Assembly (NCBI RefSeq): GCF_040412425.1
Contig: NC_089756.1
Location: 2,647,998 to 2,711,997, forward strand
Direction of reading: 5' to 3'
From: Macrobrachium rosenbergii
Taxonomy: Eukaryota > Arthropoda > Malacostraca > Decapoda > Palaemonidae
Length of the DNA: 64,000 nucleotides
The translations under genes and the position numbers were made by a program. Below are positions 11,001-22,485 of the stretch, piece after piece (the first letter of the stretch is position 1; each line of letters starts with the position of its first letter). Below the pieces are notes generated by a model, which saw only the letters and a program-made list of their open reading frames with translations, made no database searches and was not told where the DNA came from.

Positions 11001-13796
11001 CATTCAGGATGAGCTACTCTTAAAACACCTCTATTGGCTGCTTTACGAATTATGTCGGGAAATATGAAATAAATAGCGAAGTAATATGAAATAAAACTGG
11101 CGATAAGACAGTATCAAACTACGACCGGCCTTTTCGAATTGTGATGGGCCCGACGGAAGAGACAAAACTGCTTTGTTGATGAACGCAATACGGCACGGCG
11201 AACAGCGCTGCGTAATCAAAAGCCTACGAACATTGACTGCCGTGACGCAGCGCTTGCGCACGCTCTTAACGTCAACGTTCACTTTCGTGTTCTTGACGGC
11301 CATCAGCTGACGACACCAACCCAACAACTGTCGACACAGACGTGCATATCTTACCCCTGTAAATAATTCGTTCGAAATGCGCTGATAAAATCTGATTTTT
11401 AATATAGCAAATTTTCTAACAAATGGCAGATCGTGAAGAAATCTTTCAAAATATCGTACTGTGAAGACCAACTGCGCCTTTCGTAGTTGATTGCCGTGGC
11501 GGGCTTAAGCAACTATATCACTTTCGTTAGACTTTAGACGACGACCGGAAATATGAAAGGAAATATTTGTAAATTCTTTATCAAATCTTTTCTCTCATCT
11601 GACCGTAGTTGAGGTTATATTCAACTTGTGAACTCTGTTCTGGGCCTAGAAGGCATGGATACTACTATTCGAAAAATTGCCGATTCAAATAAAACGACCA
11701 AATATGCGCCAACAAGAGTAATATACCTTTGTATTACATCGTCATACCATACAACGAACAAAATATTGACTCAACGAGAAAACAACTGTGTTGACGATCG
11801 TAAGCTCTTGTTTGGACTTGCTTTCACAGCCCATCCTTAAGAGAGCAATATTTCGGAGCATGTCCGACAACTAACGCTAGAGAAGAAATATTTTTCTCCG
11901 ACGTTATCGCTTACTCGAAATGTTGAAATTCCGTAATTAACTGCATGAAAAGTCTGTCTATATTTTAGTATGATTATAAGGCTATTAAAAGTGAAGGTCA
12001 TTGCGATGCTGCGCCAAGCAGAGCTTCACGCTGACCATAGGTACAGCTCGGTCAATAACAAATCGCGAATGCTGTTGAACACCGAGATGAATGATAAAAT
12101 CCGCCGAATAGTCGGAGTGAAAGAGTTGATAAACAAATATATTATATTCTCATAAATGTGATATGACTGAGTGTGATAATTATGTAAATGGATAATGGTT
12201 ACATGAGTTGAGAGCTATTATTCCGCAACGGTAAGAAACTTCGCCACGGAAAGAAGAACACGGTACAAAGAAGCAACACGTGAACCTTCAGCTTCGCCGT
12301 GCAATATATCCAATGCCGTAGTGTGAGACGGCTTTGAAGTTATAATTACTCGTGCCGTGCTGCTGGTATTTCCTGTCAAAATGCGGTCAAACTGTTGGCG
12401 TACATTAGCGCTCACTGAATATGTTATTGCTTAACGAAACGCAACTGAAATATAAATGAAGCAAACGACGAAAACAAGCAATCATTAGCTGTAACTAACG
12501 TGTCGGCATAGATAAATTGAGCTAATTAACCAGAGAAACGAATCAAATATATTGAAGAAGAACTCGTGAGCTTGAGGCCTACTTCGTTTATTCAGTGAAG
12601 CTTATTGAATTAAGAAGATTACAATTTGTATTCGTTGAAGACTTTATATTTTATAAACTTTGCGACTCTAACCATTTTAAAAAAAAAAGAAAAGGTAATT
12701 ACTAAATGAACTACTGAGAGCCCGCATGGTTCTTTTAATCAGATGTTGACCAGAAACGGTTTGAAATAAAAGTTGAAATATTTGAAACTGTAACCAGGAA
12801 CGATAAACCTGTCATGAATCATCAACAAATATTGTGCGGATAAAGCCAATAACAGTGTTGTGCTAAACTGACTATTGCTTTCTTACAACCAGGCTTCTTA
12901 TCTGGCCCCACCGAAGGAGGCTTCTGTGGGTCTCTTGTTTATACGCATTGTCAAATATTCCGATTGTGACAAGGGCCAATGCAGGTGAACAATGGTTCAA
13001 TTTTAAATCGGGCTGGTGCACTGAAAAAGGAAAAGTGCATTATTGAACAGGTGCGGAAAGGAGACGAAAGTACTGGGTGAATGTAAAAGTTTGCTTGTTG
13101 TTGAAGTTTGAACTTGACGATTGTTCGGCAGACACATCGTGGCGTGATATTCGGAAAATGCACGATGCGGAGCCGAATGCAGTATACTATCACGTAAAGG
13201 CAATCGACTTGCGATGCTGGCTTATTCCATATCTGCGCCGAACTTCCAGTGAGCAACAGCTCTGTCTAACGGTCTCCTTTATAAAAATTGCTGTTAAAAG
13301 AACGGTGGCAATCGTCGATAACTTAGCGCAAAAAACACAAAATAAAGGCGCTAAAGTATTTCATGATGAAAACGAGAGATGTTCGTTTTACTCGAGGAGA
13401 GAAATGCCGTTCGAACTATGCAATGAAAGTAACGATGGGGCTCAGGAATATACTGTAAATGTTGTTTAAGTTCGGCATTTGACAAATGTTTCAATGGAAG
13501 GCAAATGATTACATCAGTCTATATTCTTTAGCTACTATCTCGTGTGATAGTGCCCTTAAAGCAGCTTTTATGTAATGTAACATACTCTCTCTGTTTTCAT
13601 CCATCTCGAAGTTTATATACATTGATGATCAAAGAAATATTAAGGTGCTTAATTTTATTGGTGGACTGTTGTAATGCCTTACCACTCCGTTCACTTTCAT
13701 GGTGATTGGTTCAATATTTACAAAAATAATATTGAAAAGTTGACACGATCAGGCGTCTTTAGTGGTGTTCCCGCAACTACCCAATCACTTACTTAC
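8061..13796. other. Low-repeat region without identified genes
   Basis: About 5.7 kb with none of the element families found elsewhere in the window. It has CpG-containing patches (9180-9360, 11130-11300) in an AT-rich background. Short open frames on both strands (for example 11043-11471 minus, 13077-13469 plus, 12218-12415 minus) resemble no family I know and have no convincing splice context. It lies between the LRR exon (plus) and the formyltransferase-like exon (minus), so it may be intron or intergenic DNA of one or both genes. Confidence 0.4.
10152..10620 (+). repeat. Diverged tandem duplication, period ~300 bp
   Basis: The start GGTATATGATTTAATAT...GGCTGCACCAGCTGTC (10152-10200) recurs as GGTATGAGTTTAATATG...AACTGCACCACCTGTC (10451-10495). 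Both are followed by GTTTTT-rich text and, later, a GATGATAAGA motif (10338, 10600). It is an old duplication of unknown meaning. Confidence 0.4.
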
Positions 13797-13920
13797 TGTC
13801 GCACGAATGGTTTCGTTCAATATATTACGATTTTGACCGTATTTACCGAATATCGGAAGTCTCCGCAGCAGTGAGACGGCAAAATCTGGCGTCCCTCGAA
13901 AATTTAGGCAGGCAACGCAA
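13797..13920 (-). CDS. Exon resembling N-terminus of methionyl-tRNA formyltransferase (partial)
   Basis: On the minus strand a 124-bp open segment runs from an acceptor (ATATTGCAG, AG at 13921-13922) to a strong donor (GTAAGTAAG, GT at 13795-13796). It encodes LNFRGTPDFAVSLLRRL near its start. F-x-G-T-P-D-F-A-V followed by a leucine-rich helix is the hallmark first strand, turn and helix of the formyltetrahydrofolate-binding fold of bacterial Fmt and mitochondrial MTFMT, which formylates initiator Met-tRNA. Only the first ~40 residues of that domain are present. The catalytic Asn-His-Asp region was not found downstream, so the rest lies outside the window or is lost. The polypyrimidine tract is weak. 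It could be a pseudo-exon, or a related formyltransferase. Confidence 0.5.
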
Positions 13921-14290
13921 CTGCAATATGTTTTAAGTAACATTGTAGCATGAAGTAGGAAATAAGGGTCTTGAGCCCTGTAAGCAACCCTCCACTCGCA
14001 CAAATCGTACTTACAGTAACGGCTTACCGCTGGTCGTCCCGATCAACGAAGTACCGTAAATTGGTCTGTTGAGACTTGATGCGTGATCACATGGCCAATG
14101 AGTGCATAAACATATTTGCACCCGTGGTTTTCAACAATTCATTAAAATCGACTGCCTTTGTATCAAGGTGGGCCCAAGTTTATGAACAAAAGGAAAACTA
14201 CTGGAAACTCACCTTAGAATCTTCCTGGATTTACGTAAATAATTAAGGCCGCCATTTGGAATTAGAATTCTTTTACAATTAAAAGGGGTT
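13921..14290 (-). other. Candidate upstream intron and donor for the formyltransferase-like exon
   Basis: On the minus strand a good donor (CTAAG then GTGAGT, GT at 14211-14212) follows an AAATGGCGGCC motif (about 14250) like a YY1-type promoter or translation-start context. A first exon could end at 14213 and splice to 13920. The frame starting at that ATG ends in TAA right at the donor, so a coding role is not supported; a 5' untranslated exon is possible. Confidence 0.25.
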
Positions 14291-16687
14291 TATTTACAGA
14301 CTGGGGCAAATATGCAAGAGAAAAAAAAGAATGTAAAATGTAAACAATTACAGCCACATAAATTACATACAGTGGATCAATAATGCAGTGATTTGCAAAC
14401 AAGCAATGTAAATATGAAGGGCCTCAGATAAAACAACCCCGTGATAACAACTGACGCTGTTATGGTAAAATTACATCAGATCACAGACAATAGTACATTG
14501 GAAGTGGTGAACTCCAGGGTAATGGCAGTCGGTTAATTAACCCTTAAGGGGCGGCATAATTTATCAATGTGCAGCACCCCAGACCAGAGAAACTTTGAGG
14601 TCGGCAAAATAAAAAAAAATCACATTAATTGAAAGAGAATGACACTTACATTCACACTGTATAAATAAAAAAATTCTAAAAAATTTTCCCTACCTTCCAC
14701 GAGAAGTTGAAAATGACTGTTTACAACCCCTTGTGGGGCCTCATGTACAAGACAATCATAAATTTTACCAACTTATGTATGTTTTTTCTGATAAATAAAT
14801 TCATTGTATTTTGTAAAATAATTATTACTGCTCACACAATATCAAAACTGATAAGAAATAAAAGCAGTAAAAAATTCTTTGCTTATTTGTTGTAAAATAT
14901 TCACGTTAATTTACAAGAAGGAAGATTCAGTAACTTTTTTTTTTACTTTTACATGCTTTTTCTAGTATTTCTTTCCAATTTCATTTGTCAAATTACATTT
15001 ACAACCGACATCCTATCGTAAAAGACAAAAACAAAAAACAACAGCAACCCCTTCATATATTTACAAGCAAATTTACCAAAAGACTCGTGTTAGAGAGAGA
15101 GATGCAGTACTTTCCCCCTGAAGTCACAAACATTACTGATATTGGCCTAACTCTCACGTCTGTATAAAAGTTGCCATTAGTGAATATATAGCATATAGAA
15201 GTATTGGCACCTTTCTTTCAAATCATTATTACCATAAGAGTGGTGCGTAATTCTGCTTCACACTGAAGCTCAATCCGTCCCTTAAGGTTAACGTTAAGAT
15301 GATTTCTGCGGGGGGCAACGGAGTCTTGCAATCAGGCTGCGACCAGGAATGGTTGCGAAATTTGGATGGCAGTCAGAACTAGTGGGACATAGTTTTGTGG
15401 ACTGGGCAAGGATATGACGGCACCTGGAATAGAGGGCTGGAGTTAGTACAACACGGAAGAGCAAGGAAGTTTCCCCTGCTATCCATTAACCATAAATCTC
15501 CACACGGGGAGGAAACAAACACTTATATCACTTGGACTAATTTGTCCTTAATTTGCACTGGGGAAGGGCTATTGGAATACTTATCACTGAATCGTATTAA
15601 GTTGATTTCAGAGCAAGTCATGGGGCGATTTACGGGCTGCTCAAAGTAGGGTGACTTAACAAAGGGAATGCGTTTGTGGAGGAAGAAATTGAAGTTTGAA
15701 GGAATGGAAAAATCAAGGAATTTCAGGGGATAGGGAATCGGCTGGCTTACTGACTACTTGTGATCAATGTACCTGGCATACAGATGTGTGCGCTAAACAT
15801 GAGGGCCTTGTTTGGTTACCGAAGTTAGCGTTCACCAGCATAGAAGGAAGGAAGTGCTGGACATGTGTCCGTGATGGGATTCTGGAGGCCTCTGCTTGCT
15901 TCTCAGGGAACAGTACGCACCTTCCATGGTTGTTTGTGTGGAAGTGTAGGCCTGCTGTCTATCTGCAAAAGTCATACGGCCAGCAAAAGAGTGGCTGAGA
16001 AGTGGCCTTGTGATTAATTACTTAGAGGTTAAGGTCCTATCTATCTCACAGCCCAGCTATGTCCCCCATGCCCGCAATGCCTAGGTACTCCCACATCATG
16101 TGATGGGGGTGAAAGAGGGGTCCCCATTGTCTATCCCAGGTCAGCTGAGGTGGGGAGCTAGCCCTACATGAGTGGAAAGAACAGACCCAAACTGCTTTTC
16201 TCTAGTTCAAAATATGCTAGGTCTATCACAACCGCCATGTTTTCTTGCCCCCATAGTCAAATGAAAGGAGAAAATGCATCAAAGGATAAATGACGCACTG
16301 GCTGCTAAATGAGGGAGGGATAAATTCTTAAGAGGTCCCCCCTTTGGAAAGGCCTTCACACCCTTTCGGGTGTGAAGGTCTTAGCTAATTCCTCCTGACT
16401 GGCAGCCAGTGACCCTACATAACTTGTGCTTTGGCACTGCAACAGCTAAAGGGGGCCTACCTAACTGCTAAGAGGAGTTCTGAGTTGGCTAATTTACAAG
16501 CCTAACCTATCTAAGCATATAAACACTTCTGCTAACAGTCCCTGACGACAGGAGAAATCTACGCTTAGGCAAATGCACATGGTAAATACCTAACCTAACC
16601 TACTATCCTATGACTCAGGCACTGAACGAGCTAGCACTAACAATTGGCATGCAATGAATTATGATTGGCACAACGCTTTATGATTAA
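14291..16687. other. Unassigned region, possibly 3' part or LTR of Gypsy-1
   Basis: No recognisable protein. It sits downstream of the minus-strand Gypsy-1 gag-protease gene and contains a reverse-orientation AATAAA near 14288 and a perfect hairpin at 16353-16378. I found no matching repeat upstream of Gypsy-1, so LTR status is unproven. Confidence 0.35.
16353..16378. other. Perfect 11-bp stem-loop
   Basis: CCTTCACACCC pairs exactly with GGGTGTGAAGG across a TTTC loop. The stem extends imperfectly on both sides. Role unknown; it may be an RNA structure within a retroelement leader or LTR. Confidence 0.75.
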
Positions 16688-18922
16688 CCCTTAAACGCCG
16701 AGCCTCTATTTACAAAAGTGTCTGCCTTATGCTGGCAGCGTTAGGAAGTTAGCGCCGAAGCGGAAAGAAAGTTTTTTTCAAAAAATCACAGCACGCTTAG
16801 TTTTTAAGATTAAGAGTTCATTTTTGGCTCCTTTTTTGTTATTGCCTGAAGTTTAGTATGCAACCATCAGAAATGAATAAAATATCATTATCATATATAA
16901 ATATTGAAATATATGACTGTATACAAATCGCGCTGTGAGCAAAACAGTTAAAGCTAATACAGTAAGTTATTTTTTTTTTCTTTGTATACAAATCGCACTG
17001 TGAGCAAAACGGTTAAAGCTAATAAGTTATTTTTTTTCTTTGTATTGTACACTAAATTGCAATGATTTTGGTATATAACAAATTGTAAAATGATCAAAGC
17101 AACACAGAGAAAATATTATCACAAAATGATGCATGAATTCCTAACGCGCGGACATAAAAGTTTTTTCAAAAATTCACCATAAATAGAAATATTGTGCTGG
17201 AGACTTCCCGTTTGTTGCAAAATGAAGGTAATTGATTGAATATTACTAGACTGTAAGTGTTTTAGCTTACAATTGCAGTTTTCGACCATTTCAGTCGAGT
17301 TAAAGTTGACCGAAGGTAGAATTTTTTCTATTTATCGTGATTTATATGAAAATATTTCAAAACTGATAAAAGCTACAACCATGATTTATTTTTAGTCGTA
17401 TTCTACATGAAATTGCGCACATTTTCATATATAAAACTTTATGTAACGACTAATATAAAATGGTGCAAACATTACAACAAAGTGACAAAAGAATTTTTGA
17501 GATGTTCGGCCGAGTTACTGCGCGGATGTAAGGAAAAAGTTTTTTTCAAAAATTCACCATAAATCAAAATATTGTGCTAGAAACTTCCAATTTGTTGCAA
17601 AATGAAGGTAAATGATTGAATATTACTAGAATGTAAGAGTTTTAGCTTGCAATTGCGTTTTTCAACCATTTCAGTCGAGTCAAAGTTGACCGAAGGTTGA
17701 TATTTTGGCACTTATCATGATTTATATGAAAATATTTCAAAACTGATAAAAGCTACAGCCATGAGTAATTTTTTGTTGTATTCTACATGAAATTGCGCAC
17801 ATTTTCATGTAAACTTTATGTAACGACTAATATAAAACGGTGCAAACATTACGACAAAGTGACGAAAGAATTTCTGAGATGTTCGGCCGAGTTACTGCGT
17901 GTAGACGTAAGGTTTTTTTTTTCTAAAAATTCACCATAAATCGAAATATTGTGCTAGAGACTTCCAATTTGTTGCAAAATGAAGGTACACAATTGAATAT
18001 TACTAGAATGTAAGAGTTTTAGCTTACAATTGCGTTTTTCTACCATTTCGGTCGAGTCAAAGTTGACCGAAGGTTGAAATTTTGGCACTTATCGTGATTT
18101 ATATGAAAATATTTCAAAACTGATAAAAGCTACAACCATGAGTTGTCTTTTGTTGTATTTTACATGAAATTGCACACATTTTCATATATAAAACTTTATG
18201 TAACGGCTAATATAAAACGGTGCAAAAATTACGACAAAATGACGAAAGAATTTCTGAAATTTTCGGCTGAGTTACCGCGCGGACGCAAGGAAAAGTTTTT
18301 TCAAAAGTTCACCATAAATTGAAATATTGTGCTAGAGACTTCCAATTTGTTGCAAAATAAAGGTAAATGATTGAATATTACTAGAATGTAAGAGTTTTAG
18401 CTTACAATTGCGTTTTTCTACCATTTCAGTCGAGTCAAAGTTGACCGAAGGTTGAAATTTTGGCACTTATCGTGATTTATATGAAAATATTTCCAAACAT
18501 AAAAGCTACAACCATGGGTTGTTTTTTGTTGTATTTTACATGAAATTGCACACATTTTCATATATAAAACTTTATGTAACGGCTAATATAAAACAGTGCA
18601 AAAATTATGACAAAATGACGAAAGAATTTCTGAAATTTTCGACCGAGTAACCGTGCGGACGCAAGGAAAAAGTTTTTTTCAAAAATTCACCATAAATCAA
18701 AATATTGTGCTAGAGACTTCCAATTTGTTGCAAAATGAAGGTAAAGATTGAATATTACTAGAATGTAAGAGCTTTAGCTTACAATTGCGTTTTTCGACCA
18801 TTTCAGTCGAGTCAAAGTTGACCGAAGGTTAAAACTTTTTGTAGTCGACGTACGATACGTCCACTCGTCACCCGACAGACAATTTTAGTCGACTTACGAT
18901 ACGTCCAGTCGGCGTTTAAGGG
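16688..18922 (+). mobile_element. TTAA-flanked satellite-bearing element, copy A
   Basis: Both flanks carry TTAA (16684-16687, 18923-18926), and the termini are inverted CCCTTAAACGCC. One subterminal part reads GAGCCTCTATTTACAAAAG. The other carries two direct copies of a CGATACGTCCA motif within about 70 bp. The interior holds about four tandem units of about 378 bp (period marked by TTTATATGAAAATATTTC at about 17341, 17721, 18098 and 18477). TTAA duplication with short inverted termini fits piggyBac-type transposition; no transposase is encoded. The element sits in the 3' part of the Gypsy-1 region. Confidence 0.88.
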
Positions 18923-19194
18923 TTAACACGCAACAATTGAAACATGAATAACCTGAAGGGTAAATCACAATGTACAATTAAGTAATGTATCAGTTTGAGT
19001 CTGGAGTGGATTGCAAGGAGGTTAGTTAGGAAAGGGTTAGTGGTGCAAAGGCTTACGTGGTTAATTGTTAATACCTTCTGGATCAGAGGTCGCACAGGCT
19101 ACCTCCTCTGGGCAGGTGCCAGGATCACTCTGAGATGGAAGCGGCACTGTGCCAACGGGCACGAGTGCCAAGAAGAGCTTATGGCTCTGATTTG

Positions 19195-21779
19195 CTAAGT
19201 AGATTTCTTCCGCCCCTTCTTCTTCTTCTTTGGGAGCCTCCAGGGTCTGGCTAGGCCATTCATAGAGGGCGATGAGGGTACCGACTCTGAAGAACAGCCA
19301 TGAGTGCCATCAGGAGCAGGATCAGGGGTAGCCCCAGTGGCTACGGGCTTGTCTCCTACTTCGGCTGCTGCAACAACCTTCGTGGGAAGAGAATCAGTCT
19401 CTGCATCCTTGCCGGACAGTTCCTGGTCGACCAGAAAAGAGGTAATGTCCAGGCCTGCCAGAGGGTCATCCTCGACAGGCGGAAGAGTGTGGGAAGAAAA
19501 AACGTCAGGTCAGAGGCTCGCACAGAGCGATGATCATGGTTGTGAGGTTTGGTGGATCTCCCGTAGGAGGATCTGGGTCAGGTTCTGGATCCGGCACTAG
19601 CAATAACTCAGGGCCAGGCACGGAGAGTACGCTTGGCAGGGAGCTTCCAGCTGAGATAGGCGGAGCTTGGCACTGACCAGTGCTCGCAAGTGGCACTGGC
19701 AGCAAATTGGTGTCAGACAAAGCTGAAGGAGGACCCGGTGGAGCAAGACCCCTCGGTGTCCCTGGCGTGATTTGGGACAGCGATTCCTGTCTTGATGAGA
19801 GGGCAAGGCCTCTAGATTCTGTGGAAATGGCTGCTGCGGCTAGCTTGCTGGAGCACTTGGACCAACTTTCAGAGTGCCCTCTTATGTTGCAGGTCCTGCA
19901 GTGGTAGTTGGCGAGATCCCTTTGTGCTGAGGGAGTAGTTTTTTGGTGGCCGTCCGGTCGCAAGATCTGCGGACTAGGCTGGGAATGAGTTTTAGGTGGA
20001 TTGCGTAATGTCGCTCTTGGGCAAATGGAAGATTCGGCTGATGGTGGCACAGCTGTCACAGAGGCTGTGTCCTGATCAGAAGAGGTTACTGAGGATGCGC
20101 TGGCGGAAGCAGTCAGGCAACATAGTGGTGTGGGGGTGGGACATCCCTAGAGGATGTCTCGTCCAAGCAGGAACTCCACTCCGTGCCGAATACACTTGGC
20201 AACACCAATGCGGTGAATTTTGTTGCTCCAAGGGGTGATCACAATGAGTTCGACTGTGGGGACGGTCAAGGACTGTTCGTCTACCCAGGTCACTGTCCAC
20301 TTGATGTGCTCATCTACCCTGGCACTGGCTGGCACTTGGGCCCGACCTATCAGGCTAATATCTGAGCCAGTGTCAGCAGTAGTTGGCAGGTGCACTGGTG
20401 GGCTGGAACCATCCAGAGAAGCCACTGAGACAGACTGTGTCCAGACCCTTTCAGGGTGAGTTCTCTCCGGCAGCTCAACTAAGGAGGCTGTGGCACTGAT
20501 CAGGTTGACGTGCCTGGGAGTGACCACATGTTTTGGGCATGCAAGATACCCGGAGGAAGGGTGCCCTCAAAGCTCCACAGTCTCGGCAAGGGCCCCTGGG
20601 ATAGGTTGATCTCCCGGCAGTGACGGTGTGCTGGGAAGATGGTGCGGAATTAGGAGAGTGAAGAGGGACTGTTATTGGTAGGCTGCCGAGGGTTGTTGCC
20701 TTGTTGGTTATTGTCCCTGTAGCGGCACTCTGCTTCAGCATGGCCATACTTTTTACAGATGATACATGGAGGTTTGTTAGGCGGTCCGTTCTGTGGGCGA
20801 TTGAAGCCCACGAGGTGTCCGGGTGGGACAATTTTGCGTTGCAAGGTGCTGTGGGATGGGTTGTATGTCTCCCAGGCATCAGCTAAGCGGCAGGCTTCCT
20901 TGAGAGTGGCTGGCTGCTTGTCACTAAGATACACAGCCAGAGGCCTGGCTACACACTGGAAGAGGTCCTCCAGCATGGTCTAGTTTAACAAATCCACGAA
21001 AGTGTCACACCGCATAGACTCGAACAAGCGGGTCCCAGCCTGGGTCTTTTGACAGGCCCATTCTGTCCAGGACCAGCCGATGTTCTTAGCCATACCTCGG
21101 AATCATTGTCTCCACCTCTCAGGTTATTTCATACGCCTTGGCGATGGCCTCACGGACGGCAGCCATGTCTCCTCGTTCATCTCTTTCCAAGGCTCGGTGG
21201 GCGGCCGTAGCTTTCCCGTCCAAGTGCTTGGTGAGCAATAAGGCCCTCTCAGCTGGACTGGCGTAATAGGTCTCAAAGAGGGGTTCGATCTCCTCAAGCC
21301 ATTGTTCCGGCTGGTCTTCAGTCCATTTGCCCATGAGGTTATTGACTGTCGATAGTGCAGATGGAGTGGGGCTAGATGCTTGTTGGGCTGCTAAAGCTTC
21401 TGCGCTTTCCTTCTTGGCTCTCTCCAACTCGAGCTCCCTGTCCTTGAGGGCTAGTTCATGCTGTCTCCTCTGCTCTTCTCGTTCTTCTTCTCTCCTCTGC
21501 TCGGCTTCCTGCTGTCGTCTTCGCTCCTCTCTTTCTTCTTCTTCTCCCCTCTGCTTGGCTTCTTGCTGTCTTCTTCGCTCCTCTCTTTCTTCTTCTTCTC
21601 TCCTCTGCTCGGCTTCTTGCTGTCTCCTCCGTTCTTCTCTTTCTTCTTCTTGCCGTCTGTTCTTCTTCGTACTTTCTCTTTTCAGCAATCTGCTTCCTTA
21701 CAAAATTTTGAAGGGCCTGGCCTATGAGGCCATCCTCCTTTCCTGTATCCCAGAAATATCGGTGCTCTTCGGTTGACAT
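19195..21779 (-). pseudogene. Gypsy-1 gag-protease polyprotein (frameshifted)
   Basis: The start at 21779 gives an N-terminal helix, then an 18-residue Glu/Arg/Gln-rich unit repeated about 3.5 times (21460-21660), a predicted coiled coil. The capsid-like block (21360-21119; QWLEEIEPLFETYY, LLTKHLDGKATAAHRAL) continues through a stop into TMLEDLFQCVARPLAVYL and PATLKEACRLADAW, the pattern of the SCAN domain found in Gmr1-like Gypsy Gag. A zinc knuckle CIICKKYGHAEAEC lies near 20740. The protease (20527-20147) has ADTGSDISLI as its active site and FLLGRDIL at its end. A second CxxCxxxxH knuckle (CRTCNIRGH) and a Pro-rich linker (20059-19505) lead to a Lys-rich tail and TAG at 19195-19197. Several frameshifts make it non-functional. 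Confidence 0.8.
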
Positions 21780-21950
21780 GTTGCTGATGGGGAAGGGCTG
21801 CTAAGTGGATTACTGGGAGTTCCTGGAGGAAAGGGTTTGTGACGATGAGGAAGTGTTCTTTAGATTATTGGCACTTTAGGGAGTGGCACCTTTAAATGAG
21901 GTGGCAGGGTGGGTGAGTGTGCCATGTGAAGGTCACACTAGGAGAAAGAG

Positions 21951-22145
21951 TTCCTGATGGAAGTCTGAGTCCTTATGGGTGGATACGATAGTAAATGACG
22001 TGATCCTGAAGGTATTATTATTCCTTATGAGCGGAAACACTTAGAACATTGGAGTGCTCCTGAAGGCTCTTTGGTCCTTATGGGTGGATGCACTGTTAAT
22101 GGGGTGTTCCTGAAGGAGCTAAGGTCCTTATGGGCAGAAACACTG
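21951..22145 (-). repeat. Short tandem repeats in Gypsy-1 leader
   Basis: About four diverged ~55-60-bp units carry GTTCCTGAAGG, GGTCCTTATGGGYGGA and CACTGTTAATGG variants, just upstream of the gag start on the minus strand. Gypsy-2 has an unrelated but analogous array in the same place. Confidence 0.65.
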
Positions 22146-22485
22146 GTTGTATGGCACTCTGTTTCTTAAATACAGGTGCAAGGGCTTATGAGGGATTATT
22201 TTGGTTGGGTGGCACTGTGGTGCTGGTGCACTATGTGGAGCAAGGCAAAGTGTCAGTGAGAGAGACTCCAGCAGAAGGTAAGGGAGAAAGGAAAGGGAAA
22301 GAAGATAAGTGCTTCAGTGATTGGGTGCTTAGCAGTGCCACAGATTAGTGGCACTGTGAGAAATGGAAACTGGCCATGACACGAGTGGGTGGCTAGTTAT
22401 AAGAACTAGAGATCGCTGCCTGACATGAGGACAGGTAGGATATGGGGATTGCACTCAATATGCGGGTTAGCACTTGCAGTATAAG

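Larger units (their letters stand above)
18927..22485 (-). mobile_element. Gypsy-1: Ty3/Gypsy-type gag-protease element without visible pol
   Basis: Minus-strand retroelement with a leader of short tandem repeats (21951-22145), a coiled-coil gag with SCAN-like capsid, a zinc knuckle, an aspartic protease and a basic tail followed by a stop near 19195. No reverse transcriptase, RNase H or integrase was found between 19195 and 14291. The limits are set by the two flanking TTAA elements, so LTRs were not resolved. Confidence 0.7.

Noticed and set aside
11043..11471. 142-codon minus-strand ORF
   Set aside because: No recognised domain or splice context, and length is not exceptional for this composition.
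8061..13796. Integrated DNA virus fragment
   Set aside because: No viral protein signature could be seen in any frame; kept only as an open question about composition.
14213..14260. Coding first exon beginning ATGGCGGCC for the formyltransferase-like gene
   Set aside because: That frame hits TAA at the donor; another frame joins in phase but has no start codon.
14536..14560. TTAACCCTTAAGGGG as another TTAA-element end
   Set aside because: The following sequence does not match the family's subterminal region and no partner end was found.
21327..21776. 149-codon plus-strand Ser/Leu/Cys-rich frame
   Set aside because: Shadow of the Gypsy-1 charged repeats; the minus strand carries the recognised Gag.
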